From assembly GCA_910584965.1 (NCBI GenBank), contig CAJUDZ010000018.1, forward strand, positions 1 through 64,000: a DNA stretch of 64,000 nt, given 5' to 3'. Origin of the DNA: an uncultured Lachnospiraceae bacterium (GTDB lineage Bacteria; Bacillota; Clostridia; Lachnospirales; Lachnospiraceae). Numbering within the stretch: position 1 is the first letter of the stretch; each line of letters starts with the position of its first letter. Shown here piece after piece: positions 7,240-15,271 of the stretch. The translations under genes and the position numbers were made by a program. The notes beneath the pieces are model-generated. The model ran no database searches. It was not told the DNA's origin and saw only the letters and a list, made by a program, of their open reading frames with translations.

Positions 7240-8529
7240 TTACGGCGCGGTGATCCCTTCCACCATAGAATCGAGCTGTTCCTGCAGTCCCTTTTTTTTC
7301 GGGTTTCCTGCGGCCATATTCAGGGCAAATTCGGATACCGGATCCCAGAAATTGCCGCCAATGCGCTGCAGGCGGGAAAACTCCGACTGATCAAGCAGGG
7401 CGGTGATGGCGGGAGAGCTCTGCACATCGGCGGAGGCAGCAGCTTTTGTGTTTGCCGGCCCCTGTCCGCGCATTTCGAAGCGAAGCAGCTGGTTTTCTTC
7501 ATTGGAAATCCACTCGGCCAGCCGGACGGCCCATGAATAATGCTCAGAGTAAGCATTGACGCCGATCAGCTTATAGCCGGAAAAGGATGCCATCTGGATT
7601 TGTTTCCCCGCGCAGGTATAGGTTGGCAGCCTGGCAGCGCCATAGTCTGTTCCCCAGGCATCTTCCATAGCGACTGCGTTCCATATGCCGCTGACTCCGG
7701 CTATCACGGAACCGTCCCGGACGCCTTTGAGGAAGCCATCCTCTACTGTATTGAGAAAGGCCGGGCTGCTCGAAATGGCGAGCATGGCGTTGGCAACGTC
7801 CACACCTTTGATGCTGCCCTCCGTCTGGTTCCAGGTACAGAAGTTGGTAATGCCGTCACTGTTTAAGCCGACTTCCAGACCGGTATCGGCAAAAAAGGAA
7901 TAGACATACCAGGCGGAAGACCAGTCCATGGTAATTTTTTTCTCATTTTCTTCTGCGATCTGCAGCATGCGGTCAAAGGTTTTGATATCTTCCTGATTGA
8001 AATACCGTTTATTATAATATAGAAAATAGCCGTTGTCCGCCGTTAAAGGATAAGCATAGAGCGTATTTCCCACGGAAGCGGCCTCTACGGCGCCGGGCAG
8101 GTTTTCGGCTTTGATGCGTTCCGCATCCTCGACCGGTTCCAGTGCGCCTGCAGCTACGAGTGTATTGAGCTGGTCATCTGCAAAAGCGAAGACGTCGGCG
8201 CCTGCTTCCAAATCTCCCATCAGTACATCTTTACAGTTAGATTCGCTCTGGGCCGTAAATGTAATATGGAAATTCGCCTGTCCTTTGTATTCCTGCTGAA
8301 AACTTTCAATAATCCGGGTTAAGAGCGCTTCATCTTCTTCTGCGCCCCAGACAGTCAGTTCAACATCCCCGGCTTTCGTCGATGTTTCCGCTTCATCCGA
8401 GTTTGTGCCATTGTTCTGCTGTCCCGTATCCGCATCGGTAATTTTGCTTTCCGTGTTAGTCCCGGCACAGCCGGACAATGACGCAGCCAGTACGGCAGTT
8501 ATTAAAAAAGTGCTGATATTCTTTCTCAT
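7240..8529 (-). CDS. Extracellular solute-binding lipoprotein (MalE-like)
   Basis: A 429-residue exported binding protein. The signal peptide ends in a lipobox, ASLSGC, with Cys21 as the lipidated residue, then a Ser/Thr/Asp-rich linker. The mature part has the family-1 pattern 'VELTVWGAEED..LL..II.SFQ', 'LMGDLEAGADVFAFADDQL' and 'YAYPLTADNGYFLYYNK'. I start at ATG 8529; the ATG at 8541 overlaps the GGAGG ribosome site. There is no permease or ATPase beside it. Its partner is a chemoreceptor gene 33 bp downstream, suggesting sensing rather than, or besides, transport. Confidence 0.93.
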   Translation of the reverse strand: MRKNISTFLITAVLAASLSGCAGTNTESKITDADTGQQNNGTNSDEAETSTKAGDVELTVWGAEEDEALLTRIIESFQQEYKGQANFHITFTAQSESNCKDVLMGDLEAGADVFAFADDQLNTLVAAGALEPVEDAERIKAENLPGAVEAASVGNTLYAYPLTADNGYFLYYNKRYFNQEDIKTFDRMLQIAEENEKKITMDWSSAWYVYSFFADTGLEVGLNSDGITNFCTWNQTEGSIKGVDVANAMLAISSSPAFLNTVEDGFLKGVRDGSVIAGVSGIWNAVAMEDAWGTDYGAARLPTYTCAGKQIQMASFSGYKLIGVNAYSEHYSWAVRLAEWISNEENQLLRFEMRGQGPANTKAAASADVQSSPAITALLDQSEFSRLQRIGGNFWDPVSEFALNMAAGNPKKKGLQEQLDSMVEGITAP

Positions 8530-8826
8530 AGGTTCCTCCATGTCAGAACAGCTTATGGCATCCTTTATCAGCGGTGTGATAAGCGTGATACGGTGCTGAT
8601 GCTGCCCCGGATATACGTTTCAGGACAGCCGCCAATATAGGAAGCCCGTGGATATTATAGCGTTTTTCTTTTTTCTCTTCAATATTTTTTAATGTCTTTT
8701 ATGATATAATTGTTTATAGTATTTGAAAGTGATAGAATGAAAACATTAGTTGAATTCGCAATGGGTGAATGAATATGGACAAGAATTTTTGTGAAGAAAG
8801 CAGTTTGTCTGAAGGGAGTATGAAAA

Positions 8827-9435
8827 ATGTATTGCATATTGGTGACGGGTATTCCGGCAGCAGGAAAAAGCACTATGGCAGAGGCGCTGTCAGAAAGGCT
8901 GAAGCTGCCTGTTCTTTCAAAAGATGCCATAAAAGAATTGCTGTTTGATCATGTTGGTTTTCAGTCGAGAGCAGAAAAAGTAAATCTCGGGATTGCCGGC
9001 ATGGAAATTATGTATTATGCCGCAGGCCAGCTTATGAAAGCAGGGCAGCCGTTTATCTTAGAGAACAATTTTGAATATTCGTCCGAATGCGGAATAAAAA
9101 ATCTTTTAGAAAAATATCATTATTTTGCATGTACCGTTACTTTAACAGGGGATTACAAAGTGATTTACCGGCGTTATCTGGAACGGGAAAGCAGTCCTGA
9201 CAGGCACCGAGGGCATGTTGTAAATGACTGTTATCCGGAAAAGAAAGAGACAAACCGGGAAACCGCAAAGGCCCGCCCTGTTTCTTATGAAAATTTTGTT
9301 CATGGAATAGAACAACGGGGATTTGATGCCTTTTGCGTTGACGGCAGACAGATTAAAGTTGATACAACAGATTTTTCAAAGATCAATATGGAAGAACTTT
9401 TTTCACAGATCGCGGCATGGAAGGAGGAAATATGA
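8827..9435 (+). CDS. AAA-type small-molecule kinase / P-loop protein
   Basis: A 202-residue P-loop protein with Walker A GIPAAGKST at residues 8-16, a 'LSKDAIKELLFD' segment, and 'GDYKVIYRRYLERESSPDRHRGH', which resembles the lid/arginine region of zeta-toxin and chloramphenicol-phosphotransferase-like kinases. The substrate is unknown. It stands alone, with no antitoxin-like partner beside it, so I do not call it a toxin. A dispersed palindromic repeat lies 100 bp downstream. Confidence 0.75.
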   Translation: MYCILVTGIPAAGKSTMAEALSERLKLPVLSKDAIKELLFDHVGFQSRAEKVNLGIAGMEIMYYAAGQLMKAGQPFILENNFEYSSECGIKNLLEKYHYFACTVTLTGDYKVIYRRYLERESSPDRHRGHVVNDCYPEKKETNRETAKARPVSYENFVHGIEQRGFDAFCVDGRQIKVDTTDFSKINMEELFSQIAAWKEEI

Positions 9436-9534
9436 TACCTCGTTTCTGTTCCTGTCCGGAATCATTTTTTACGGATATACTTCGATTCTATCGCATTAGA
9501 ATCTGTTTGTGCGTGTAAATAAAAAAAGGATCCC

Positions 9535-9581
9535 TACCCTCAGTGGACAAGGGGCGTATATCCCCTTGTTCACTGAGGGTA
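9535..9581. repeat. Dispersed palindrome, copy 1 (complete hairpin)
   Basis: Two 20-bp arms (TACCCTCAGTGGACAAGGGG and its complement with one change) around a 7-nt loop. The same core occurs near 41338, 41863, 49747 and 54988. It has no T-run and lies between two same-strand genes, so it behaves as a REP-like element rather than a simple terminator. Confidence 0.8.
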
Positions 9582-9654
9582 CATTTGAAAAATGGAAAAC
9601 CGCGTGTAAAAATGTTATAATCAAAAAAGCAAATGAGGGAACAGGGGGATGGAG

Positions 9655-10662
9655 ATGGATATCAAAGAAATGATCGATGCAGATTTCAGGGGAAATATAT
9701 ATATTGTGCAGAACGGCAGCGTTTTGTATGAAAGAGAAAACGGGTTTGCGGATTTGCCAAATGAGATTCCAAACACGATAGAAACGAAATTTGCAAGCGC
9801 ATCGGCGGGAAAAGTTTTTGTTGCGGTAGGAATATTGCAGTTGATTGAGCAGGGAAGCATAACGTTTGATGATACATTGGGCATGCTGCTCGACATGCCG
9901 TTCAACGATATTGATCAGTTTGTTACGGTCAGACAACTTTTAAACCATACGTCGGGTGTCCCGGACTATTTTGATGAGAGCGTTATGGAAGAGTATGAAG
10001 AATTATGGATTGATTATCCTAATTATAAAATCAGACATAACAGTGACCTGCTCCCGCTGTTTATCGACAAACCCATGATGTATCCAAAAGGTGAAAAATT
10101 TCAATACAATAATTCAGGGTATGTGCTGCTCGCAATGATTATAGAAAAAGTTACGGGAATGTATTTTGACCGGTACCTGAAAGAACGCATTTTCGATATA
10201 TGCGGTATGGAATCAACGGGTTATTATGAGCTGGATAAACTGCCGCCCCAATGTGCCGATAATTATATTTATTGTCATGATACGAATGACTATCGTACAA
10301 ATATCTTTTCTGTTGACGCCAAAGGCACCGGTGCAGGCGGCGCGTTTATTACGGTAAAAGATATTATTCGCTTTTGGACTCATTTACTGGAAGGAAATCT
10401 GATTTCAAAATCCCTTGTATCGGAGATGCTCAGCAGGCAGAGTGGAGACGGGGTTGACGCGGAAGAAGGGTACTATGGTTATGGCGTATGGATCATTGAT
10501 AATCCCAACGGCGAAGACTTGGCGTATTTTCAGGGTTGTGATCCGGGAGTAAGCTTTATATCCGAATATAATCCGAATAATGGGATGCTATCCGTTTTGG
10601 TAAGTAACTATGGAGATAATGTCTGGAAGGAAATGAGAAAAATAAGAAAAGCGCTCTACTGA
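9655..10662 (+). CDS. Serine hydrolase, beta-lactamase class C family
   Basis: A 335-residue cytoplasmic-looking protein without signal peptide. The catalytic S-x-x-K is in 'FASASAGKVF', the second motif Y-x-N in 'QYNNSGYVLL', and 'LLNHTSGVPDYF' is a family landmark. Members act as esterases, D-amino-acid peptidases or beta-lactamases; the substrate here is unknown. I prefer ATG 9655, seven bases after AGGGGG, to ATG 9649, which is one base away. It converges on an XRE gene across a shared terminator. Confidence 0.9.
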   Translation: MDIKEMIDADFRGNIYIVQNGSVLYERENGFADLPNEIPNTIETKFASASAGKVFVAVGILQLIEQGSITFDDTLGMLLDMPFNDIDQFVTVRQLLNHTSGVPDYFDESVMEEYEELWIDYPNYKIRHNSDLLPLFIDKPMMYPKGEKFQYNNSGYVLLAMIIEKVTGMYFDRYLKERIFDICGMESTGYYELDKLPPQCADNYIYCHDTNDYRTNIFSVDAKGTGAGGAFITVKDIIRFWTHLLEGNLISKSLVSEMLSRQSGDGVDAEEGYYGYGVWIIDNPNGEDLAYFQGCDPGVSFISEYNPNNGMLSVLVSNYGDNVWKEMRKIRKALY

Positions 10663-10715
10663 TCAGGCGTCACCGAACCGCAGAACGTCCGAGAGGACAG
10701 TTTCGGCTGAAATTT

Positions 10716-10744
10716 AAAGCATCCACTTTGGAGTGGATGCTTTT
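10716..10744. terminator. Bidirectional terminator
   Basis: AAAGCATCCACT / AGTGGATGCTTTT hairpin with a 4-nt loop. Flanked by A and T runs, it can stop both the serine hydrolase transcript and the convergent XRE gene. Confidence 0.85.
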
Positions 10745-10762
10745 CCGCCATACCTTCTTTAT

Positions 10763-11500
10763 TCAGCTGAACATTGAAAAAGCATCCGCTTTTGTCACAC
10801 CGTCCACATGAACGAAGACGTCCATATAGGTGATATCATTTTTCTGATACTCATATTCAAAACAGCCGATGATATTTTCCTGATTTTTTTCTTTGAAATT
10901 ATTAGCCTGCAGGTACTCCATAATCAGTTTATAAGCATTTGGGATTCTTTCGAACGGCTGAACGAATGGCTCTTTAATTGTTATTACGGCATAATCGGCT
11001 TCTTTATTCTCCGAAAACGATGCGCCGGGGCAGTCCGTCTCGAAATCGTCCGGGATAATACAGGCCGCAGCATATCCGTGAAGTCCGAATCTGTTTTGCT
11101 GTTCCTGGGACACAAAAGGAAAATCCCATCCGATTATTTTAACGTCAGGACAGACTTTTTTCAGGCCGCTGCTTTCTGCCCATCTGTCCATATGTCCCAT
11201 CGCATCGCTTTCCGGCTCCGGAGAAATAATCACATAACCGGCCATCTTAAACGATGCGATTCTTTTTATCTTTATTTCTGAATAAATTTCGCTCTGGCAG
11301 GATAAATCTTCTCTCACAAGCGTATCGAGTTTACATGCAAAAATCCCGCACATCTCCACCAGCCTGTTCAGTTCCGGAACCACTTCGTCTGATTCCCATC
11401 TTGACACGGTCTGTCTGGTTACGCTCATCCTGTCGGCAAGCTGCTCCTGCGTAAGTTTTTTCTGTTTGCGCAGAAAACTGATATTGTTTCCCAAACTCAT
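10763..11500 (-). CDS. XRE regulator with GyrI-like effector-binding domain
   Basis: A 245-residue regulator. Residues about 5-60 are an XRE helix-turn-helix ('LRKQKKLTQEQLADRMSVTRQTVSRWES'). Residues about 95-245 resemble the GyrI/AraC-type small-molecule-binding domain, ending 'NDITYMDVFVHVDGVTKADAF'. Such proteins couple ligand binding to repression or activation. The start at 11500 follows AGAGGAAAAG; the longer reading from 11536 has no ribosome site. The upstream gap of 377 bp to the next gene holds nothing clearly coding apart from the block at 11769. Confidence 0.85.
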   Translation of the reverse strand: MSLGNNISFLRKQKKLTQEQLADRMSVTRQTVSRWESDEVVPELNRLVEMCGIFACKLDTLVREDLSCQSEIYSEIKIKRIASFKMAGYVIISPEPESDAMGHMDRWAESSGLKKVCPDVKIIGWDFPFVSQEQQNRFGLHGYAAACIIPDDFETDCPGASFSENKEADYAVITIKEPFVQPFERIPNAYKLIMEYLQANNFKEKNQENIIGCFEYEYQKNDITYMDVFVHVDGVTKADAFSMFS

Positions 11501-11768
11501 ATCTCTTTTCCTCTCATTCCGCCGTGCGAACGGCATTTCATTTAATCAGATTATGTCATAACGGGGGAGATTAATCTACCAACCATCATATGCTTTTTTC
11601 GGCGTCTGTGCAACGCGGCATGTTACTTTTGCCATCGGAGCATACGGCGGAGAAAACGAAGCGTTGTTTTAAAAAGCTGTTTGGACGGAATCGGTATGCA
11701 GATGTAAAAGAAAAAACAACAAAATTATGTATAAATATGCTGTTTTATCACATTTTAAAGTGATTTGA

Positions 11769-11800
11769 AAAACAATAATTTGTTGTGTGCTACCATTTGT
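11769..11800 (+). promoter_or_regulatory. Shared upstream block of tandem XRE genes, copy A
   Basis: A 32-bp stretch identical to 12460-12491, followed in both cases by TGTRACAAC and, after variable bases, by AAATGGGGGAA. It contains TTGTTGTGTGC and TACCATTTGT. Identical non-coding sequence 691 bp apart, each about 80-110 bp before a paralogous regulator, suggests a promoter/operator that was duplicated with its gene. Confidence 0.65.
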
Positions 11801-11877
11801 GACAACACAAGGCAAATGGGGGAAATGCCCGTGAAAAGATCACAATTCCTGTATGATTGAACGGGCAGACAAGCACA

Positions 11878-12228
11878 ATGGTTAAGACACTGAATATGAT
11901 TCTGAGAGATCTGCGGGAAGATCATGATCTGAAACAGGAAACGGTTGCAAGATATCTGGGAATCTCCCAGCAGACATATTCCAATTATGAAAACGGACAT
12001 CGGGAGATTCCCGTTACGGTCGTAAAAGAACTTGCAAAATATTACAGAGTCAGTACGGATTATCTGCTGCGTTCCGATGCCGGCTATTTGGGAAATTTAA
12101 ACATGAATGACGCTTATATTGACGATATTACAATGCACGACGTCATCTATGATCTTCAGTCATTGGAAGCTGCGGAGCGAAAGAATCTGGTAAAGTACAT
12201 CCGGTTCCTGCATCAGGACAGTAAGTAA
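11878..12228 (+). CDS. XRE-family regulator, tandem paralogue 1
   Basis: A 116-residue protein. Helix-turn-helix spans residues about 5-62 ('ILRDLREDHDLKQETVARYLGISQQTYSNYENG'). The C-terminal part carries a motif shared by this set: 'YIDDITMHDVIYDLQSLEAAERKNLVKYIRFL'. About 85% identical by eye to the next paralogue at 12567. The start at ATG 11878 matches that of the paralogue; the spacing from GGGCAGAC is also shared, but no strong AGGAGG is present. Targets unknown; TGTGACAAC upstream may be its operator. Confidence 0.88.
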   Translation: MVKTLNMILRDLREDHDLKQETVARYLGISQQTYSNYENGHREIPVTVVKELAKYYRVSTDYLLRSDAGYLGNLNMNDAYIDDITMHDVIYDLQSLEAAERKNLVKYIRFLHQDSK

Positions 12229-12459
12229 ACGTTTTTTTCGGGAAAAATGAATATATATTCCTGTATATCAGGATCGCAAGCAAAATTGTGGCAGCAGGCT
12301 TTTTAAAGTCCGCTGCCATATCTGTTTAAAAGGATTTTTGCCGGCAGAATGAATAATCGACGTTTTGAACGGATATCATGGATATATGGCTGATACTGCC
12401 AAAAGACACAACGAATCGATGTAGACGGCGCTCTTTTATTGCATTTCAAAGTGTTTCAA

Positions 12460-12491
12460 AAAACAATAATTTGTTGTGTGCTACCATTTGT
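12460..12491 (+). promoter_or_regulatory. Shared upstream block of tandem XRE genes, copy B
   Basis: Identical over 32 bp to copy A at 11769-11800; followed by TGTAACAAC (12489-12497). The rest of the 338-bp gap 12229-12566 holds only a weak GGCAGCAGG/CCGCTGCC hairpin near 12290. Confidence 0.65.
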
Positions 12492-12566
12492 AACAACATT
12501 AAACAAATGGGGGAATGCCTGAGACCGCAGGGTTACGGCGCCTGATGCGGCGGGCAGACGCGTATA

Positions 12567-12917
12567 ATGGTGAAAACACTGAATATGATCCTGAGAGATT
12601 TACGGGAAGACCATGATCTGAAGCAGGAAACGGTTGCAGGGTATCTGGGGATTTCGCAGCAGACATATTCCAACTATGAAAACGGCCGCCGCGAGATTCC
12701 TGTTATGGTTGTAAAGGAGCTGGCGCAGTTTTACAAGGTCAGTACGGATTACCTGCTGCGTTCCGATGCGGGCTATCTGGGCAATCTGGATATGAACGCG
12801 GCCTATATTGACGACATTACGATGCACGATATTGTCTTTGATATCCAGTCGCTGGAAGCGGCGGACCGCAAGAATCTGGTACAATATATCCGCTTTCTGC
12901 ATCGGGATGATAACTGA
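12567..12917 (+). CDS. XRE-family regulator, tandem paralogue 2
   Basis: A 116-residue near-copy of the gene at 11878, with the same start (MVKTLNMILRDLREDHDLKQ) and the same C-terminal 'YIDDITMHD....QSLEAADRKNLVQYIRFLH'. Differences are mostly conservative, so both copies look functional. The pair with its upstream block forms a ~690-bp tandem duplication. Two regulators with nearly identical recognition helices should bind the same or very similar DNA. Confidence 0.88.
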   Translation: MVKTLNMILRDLREDHDLKQETVAGYLGISQQTYSNYENGRREIPVMVVKELAQFYKVSTDYLLRSDAGYLGNLDMNAAYIDDITMHDIVFDIQSLEAADRKNLVQYIRFLHRDDN

Positions 12918-13071
12918 GTCTTCTATGACAGAAACGAAACGGCATGTCTGATAATATCGATCTTATAACAAAATACCCTCAATATCATATTTTCTCCCGG
13001 GTGTCCTGACAAAGGACAAAGATTTGTTTGAAATATAATAAAATATTTGTGTCAAAATGATGGAGAAAAAT

Positions 13072-13311
13072 ATGGCACGAATAATTGATTATCAAGTACA
13101 GAATATTGTTGGAAATAACATTAAAAAGTACCGGCTGGAGCAGGGTATGAGCCAGAAAGAACTGTCTGACCGGCTGGAAACTTATGCGATCTATATTTGC
13201 AGGGGATCCATTTCCAGAATAGAGAGCCATGAACGCACTGTGACGGATTTTGAGCTGAGGGCAATGGCTCATGTTTTGAAAGTTTCGATAGAAGATTTGT
13301 TTGAAAAGTAA
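13072..13311 (+). CDS. Small XRE-family regulator
   Basis: A 79-residue protein that is almost only a helix-turn-helix: 'NNIKKYRLEQGMSQKELSDRLET' then 'ICRGSISRIESHERTVTDFELRAMAHVL', ending 'SIEDLFEK'. It differs from the three 'YLGNL' paralogues around it. Start ATG 13072 is chosen because TGGAGAAAA precedes it by a good distance. A TATAAT at 13034-13039 may be its -10. It ends before a structured terminator. Confidence 0.82.
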   Translation: MARIIDYQVQNIVGNNIKKYRLEQGMSQKELSDRLETYAIYICRGSISRIESHERTVTDFELRAMAHVLKVSIEDLFEK

Positions 13312-13351
13312 CTAAAAGTAGCTATTTGTGAATATCTGACAACATGTGGGG

Positions 13352-13409
13352 GTGAAGGAAGGCGGAAAGAGACCGCAAAAAAGTGCGGCATTCGGTTCCT
13401 TCACTTTTT
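13352..13409 (+). terminator. Two-stem terminator after the small XRE gene
   Basis: Outer stem GTGAAGGAA / TTCCTTCAC encloses an inner CCGCA / TGCGG hairpin, followed by five T. Confidence 0.7.
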
Positions 13410-13519
13410 CGCCTCCACGCTCGATGGCAGATATGATTCTATAAATATATTTGCATCCTGTATTGTGACATCGATCATTTTGTAATATTGTTGTAATAGA
13501 TTTATATTAACATGGATAT

Positions 13520-13530
13520 GTTGTAACAAC
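13520..13530. promoter_or_regulatory. GTTGTAACAAC palindrome, possible XRE operator
   Basis: A perfect 11-bp palindrome 70 bp before the third 'YLGNL'-class paralogue. Its core TGTAACAAC recurs upstream of the other two paralogues (TGTGACAAC at 11798, TGTAACAAC at 12489). Confidence 0.45.
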
Positions 13531-13599
13531 TTGCCTCTGTGCTGTTGTGTGATATTGTATTTTACAACGAAAGAAGATAAGCTGGCAGAGGAAATTTTT

Positions 13600-13944
13600 A
13601 TGAAACAGACACATGAACTTTTGCGCGAGTTAAGGGAAAAACATCAATATTGTCAGGCTTATGTTGCCAAATATCTTGGAACTACACAGCAGAGTTATTC
13701 TAATTACGAACTTGGTATTCGGGAGATTCCGCTGCATCATATTGTCAAGTTATCACATCTTTATCAGGTCAGTGTAGATTACCTGCTTAGTATTGAGGGT
13801 CCTTATATGGGCAGTATCAATTTATCTCAGGAATATTTGGAAGGCGTATCGCTTCATCAGGTCGTCTACGATATTCAGAATCTGGACGAGGAAAAAAGAA
13901 AAAGTCTGGCGGATTTTGTGCGTTTTCTCAGCAGTCAGGACTGA
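13600..13944 (+). CDS. XRE-family regulator, diverged paralogue 3
   Basis: A 114-residue protein with the same plan as the two upstream paralogues: helix-turn-helix 'LLRELREKHQYCQAYVAKYLGTTQQSYSNYELG' then 'YLEGVSLHQVVYDIQNLDEEKRKSLADFVRFL'. Sequence identity to them is clearly lower, so it is an older copy. ATG 13600 follows AGAGGAAA. An operator-like palindrome lies at 13520. Confidence 0.87.
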   Translation: MKQTHELLRELREKHQYCQAYVAKYLGTTQQSYSNYELGIREIPLHHIVKLSHLYQVSVDYLLSIEGPYMGSINLSQEYLEGVSLHQVVYDIQNLDEEKRKSLADFVRFLSSQD

Positions 13945-14099
13945 AACGGCCGAATCTGCATGTTTTTTCCCTAAAGATTTTACTTCACAGGACGATATCA
14001 ATACTGTCCCATTTCGGGGCGGCATCAATGCGTTTCGCATTATCCACTCATAAAATGCCTTGCAGTCGATAACAGAATAGAAAAAAGGAGGCCTGACGC

Positions 14100-14984
14100 A
14101 TGATTTACTTGTCACATTTTGAATTTCCGGACAGGGAAGTGGAATATAGTTTTACGATGAACCAGAAAAGGACATGTTATGATACTTTTTATCCTTTCCT
14201 GATTTTATCCGAACATCGGCTGCGGGAGCTTGATTTTGAGCCTGTGACCATTCTGTACGGCGGCAACGGTTCCGGTAAGACGACGGCGCTGAACGTGATT
14301 GCGGAAAAACTGGGACTGGAGCGGGATACGCTGTACAACCGTTCTAATTTTTTTGAAGATTATACGAGGCTGTGCAGCTGCCGGGGCAATGAAGCGGACG
14401 GCGGTAAACGGCGGATGCCCAGAATGCCGAAGGGCAGCAGAATCATCACAAGCGACGATGTGTTTGACTTCATGCTGAACCTGCGGAGCATCAATGACGG
14501 CATTGACCGGAAGAGAGAAGATTTACTGGACGATTATCTGGATACGAAATATTCACAGTTTACGATGCGGTCGATGGAAGACTACGAGCAGCTGAAGAAG
14601 GTTTGCGCCGCCCGAAGCAGCACGCAGTCTAAATTTGTACGTCAAAACCTGATGGATAATGTGCGCGAGCATTCCAACGGAGAAAGCGCTTTCCTTTATT
14701 TTACGGATAAGATCAGGGAAAACGGTCTTTATCTGCTGGACGAGCCGGAGAACAGCCTGTCGCCCGCAAGGCAGCAGGAGTTACTGAAATTTCTCGAAGA
14801 CTCTGCCCGTTTCTTCGGGTGTCAGTTTATTATCGCTACCCATTCCCCCTTTCTGCTATCCATGCGCGGCGCCAAAATATACGATATGGACGAAGAAACG
14901 GTGGATGTAAAACGTTGGACCGAACTCGAAAATGTCAGGATATATTATGAGTTTTTCAAAAAATACGAGCGGGAATTCGGATAG
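14100..14984 (+). CDS. AAA-family ATPase, ABC/SMC-like fold
   Basis: A 294-residue soluble ATPase: Walker A GGNGSGKTT (about residues 54-62), Walker B 'LYLLDEPENSLSP' with the D-loop-like 'ENSLSPARQQELL', and the switch 'IIATHSPFLLSM'. Strong ribosome site AAAAGGAGG. It resembles the widespread stand-alone AAA ATPases of Firmicutes whose role is unknown. No nuclease, methylase or TOPRIM partner is beside it, so I do not assign it to phage defence. It lies 155 bp after the XRE cluster, probably on its own transcript. Confidence 0.85.
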   Translation: MIYLSHFEFPDREVEYSFTMNQKRTCYDTFYPFLILSEHRLRELDFEPVTILYGGNGSGKTTALNVIAEKLGLERDTLYNRSNFFEDYTRLCSCRGNEADGGKRRMPRMPKGSRIITSDDVFDFMLNLRSINDGIDRKREDLLDDYLDTKYSQFTMRSMEDYEQLKKVCAARSSTQSKFVRQNLMDNVREHSNGESAFLYFTDKIRENGLYLLDEPENSLSPARQQELLKFLEDSARFFGCQFIIATHSPFLLSMRGAKIYDMDEETVDVKRWTELENVRIYYEFFKKYEREFG

Positions 14985-15214
14985 TTTTCATCAAGCCGCA
15001 ATATCAGTGAATCATTCGTCGGAATTTGTCATAAAGGCCGGCCGGACAGCGAAACATTTTATATAGAAGAAAAAATTCTTGCGTCAACGGGGCTGTTCGG
15101 TAAATTTCGGCGGCAGCCGCCGGACAAATCTCAGAAAATAGAAGTATCATTTTCCTTTCGGATATGTTATCCTGAACATAACAAAGAACCGCCGGAGACA
15201 GCGGAGAAACAAAG

Positions 15215-15268
15215 ATGAAAAGATATGCGATGCAGGAGAGGGGCGTAAGACGCTCCGCAAGACGGTAA
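15215..15268 (+). CDS. Possible Arg-rich leader peptide before recQ
   Basis: ATG 15215 to TAA 15268: MKRYAMQERGVRRSARR. GCGGAG lies 9 bp before it, and its stop is 3 bp from the recQ start, whose own ribosome site is weak. It could couple recQ translation to the leader. This is speculative and rests only on spacing. Confidence 0.25.
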   Translation: MKRYAMQERGVRRSARR

Positions 15269-15271
15269 GTT

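Noticed and set aside
8827..9435. Zeta-toxin/antitoxin module
   Set aside because: The kinase has a zeta-like P-loop layout, but no small antitoxin ORF overlaps or precedes it.
10763..13944. XRE cluster as a prophage control region
   Set aside because: No integrase, excisionase, structural or replication phage genes and no attachment-site repeats were seen on either side.
14100..14984. AAA ATPase as part of a phage-defence pair
   Set aside because: There is no nuclease, TOPRIM, reverse transcriptase or methylase next to it; the neighbours are recQ and XRE regulators with their own transcripts. Lone ATPases of this kind are widespread.
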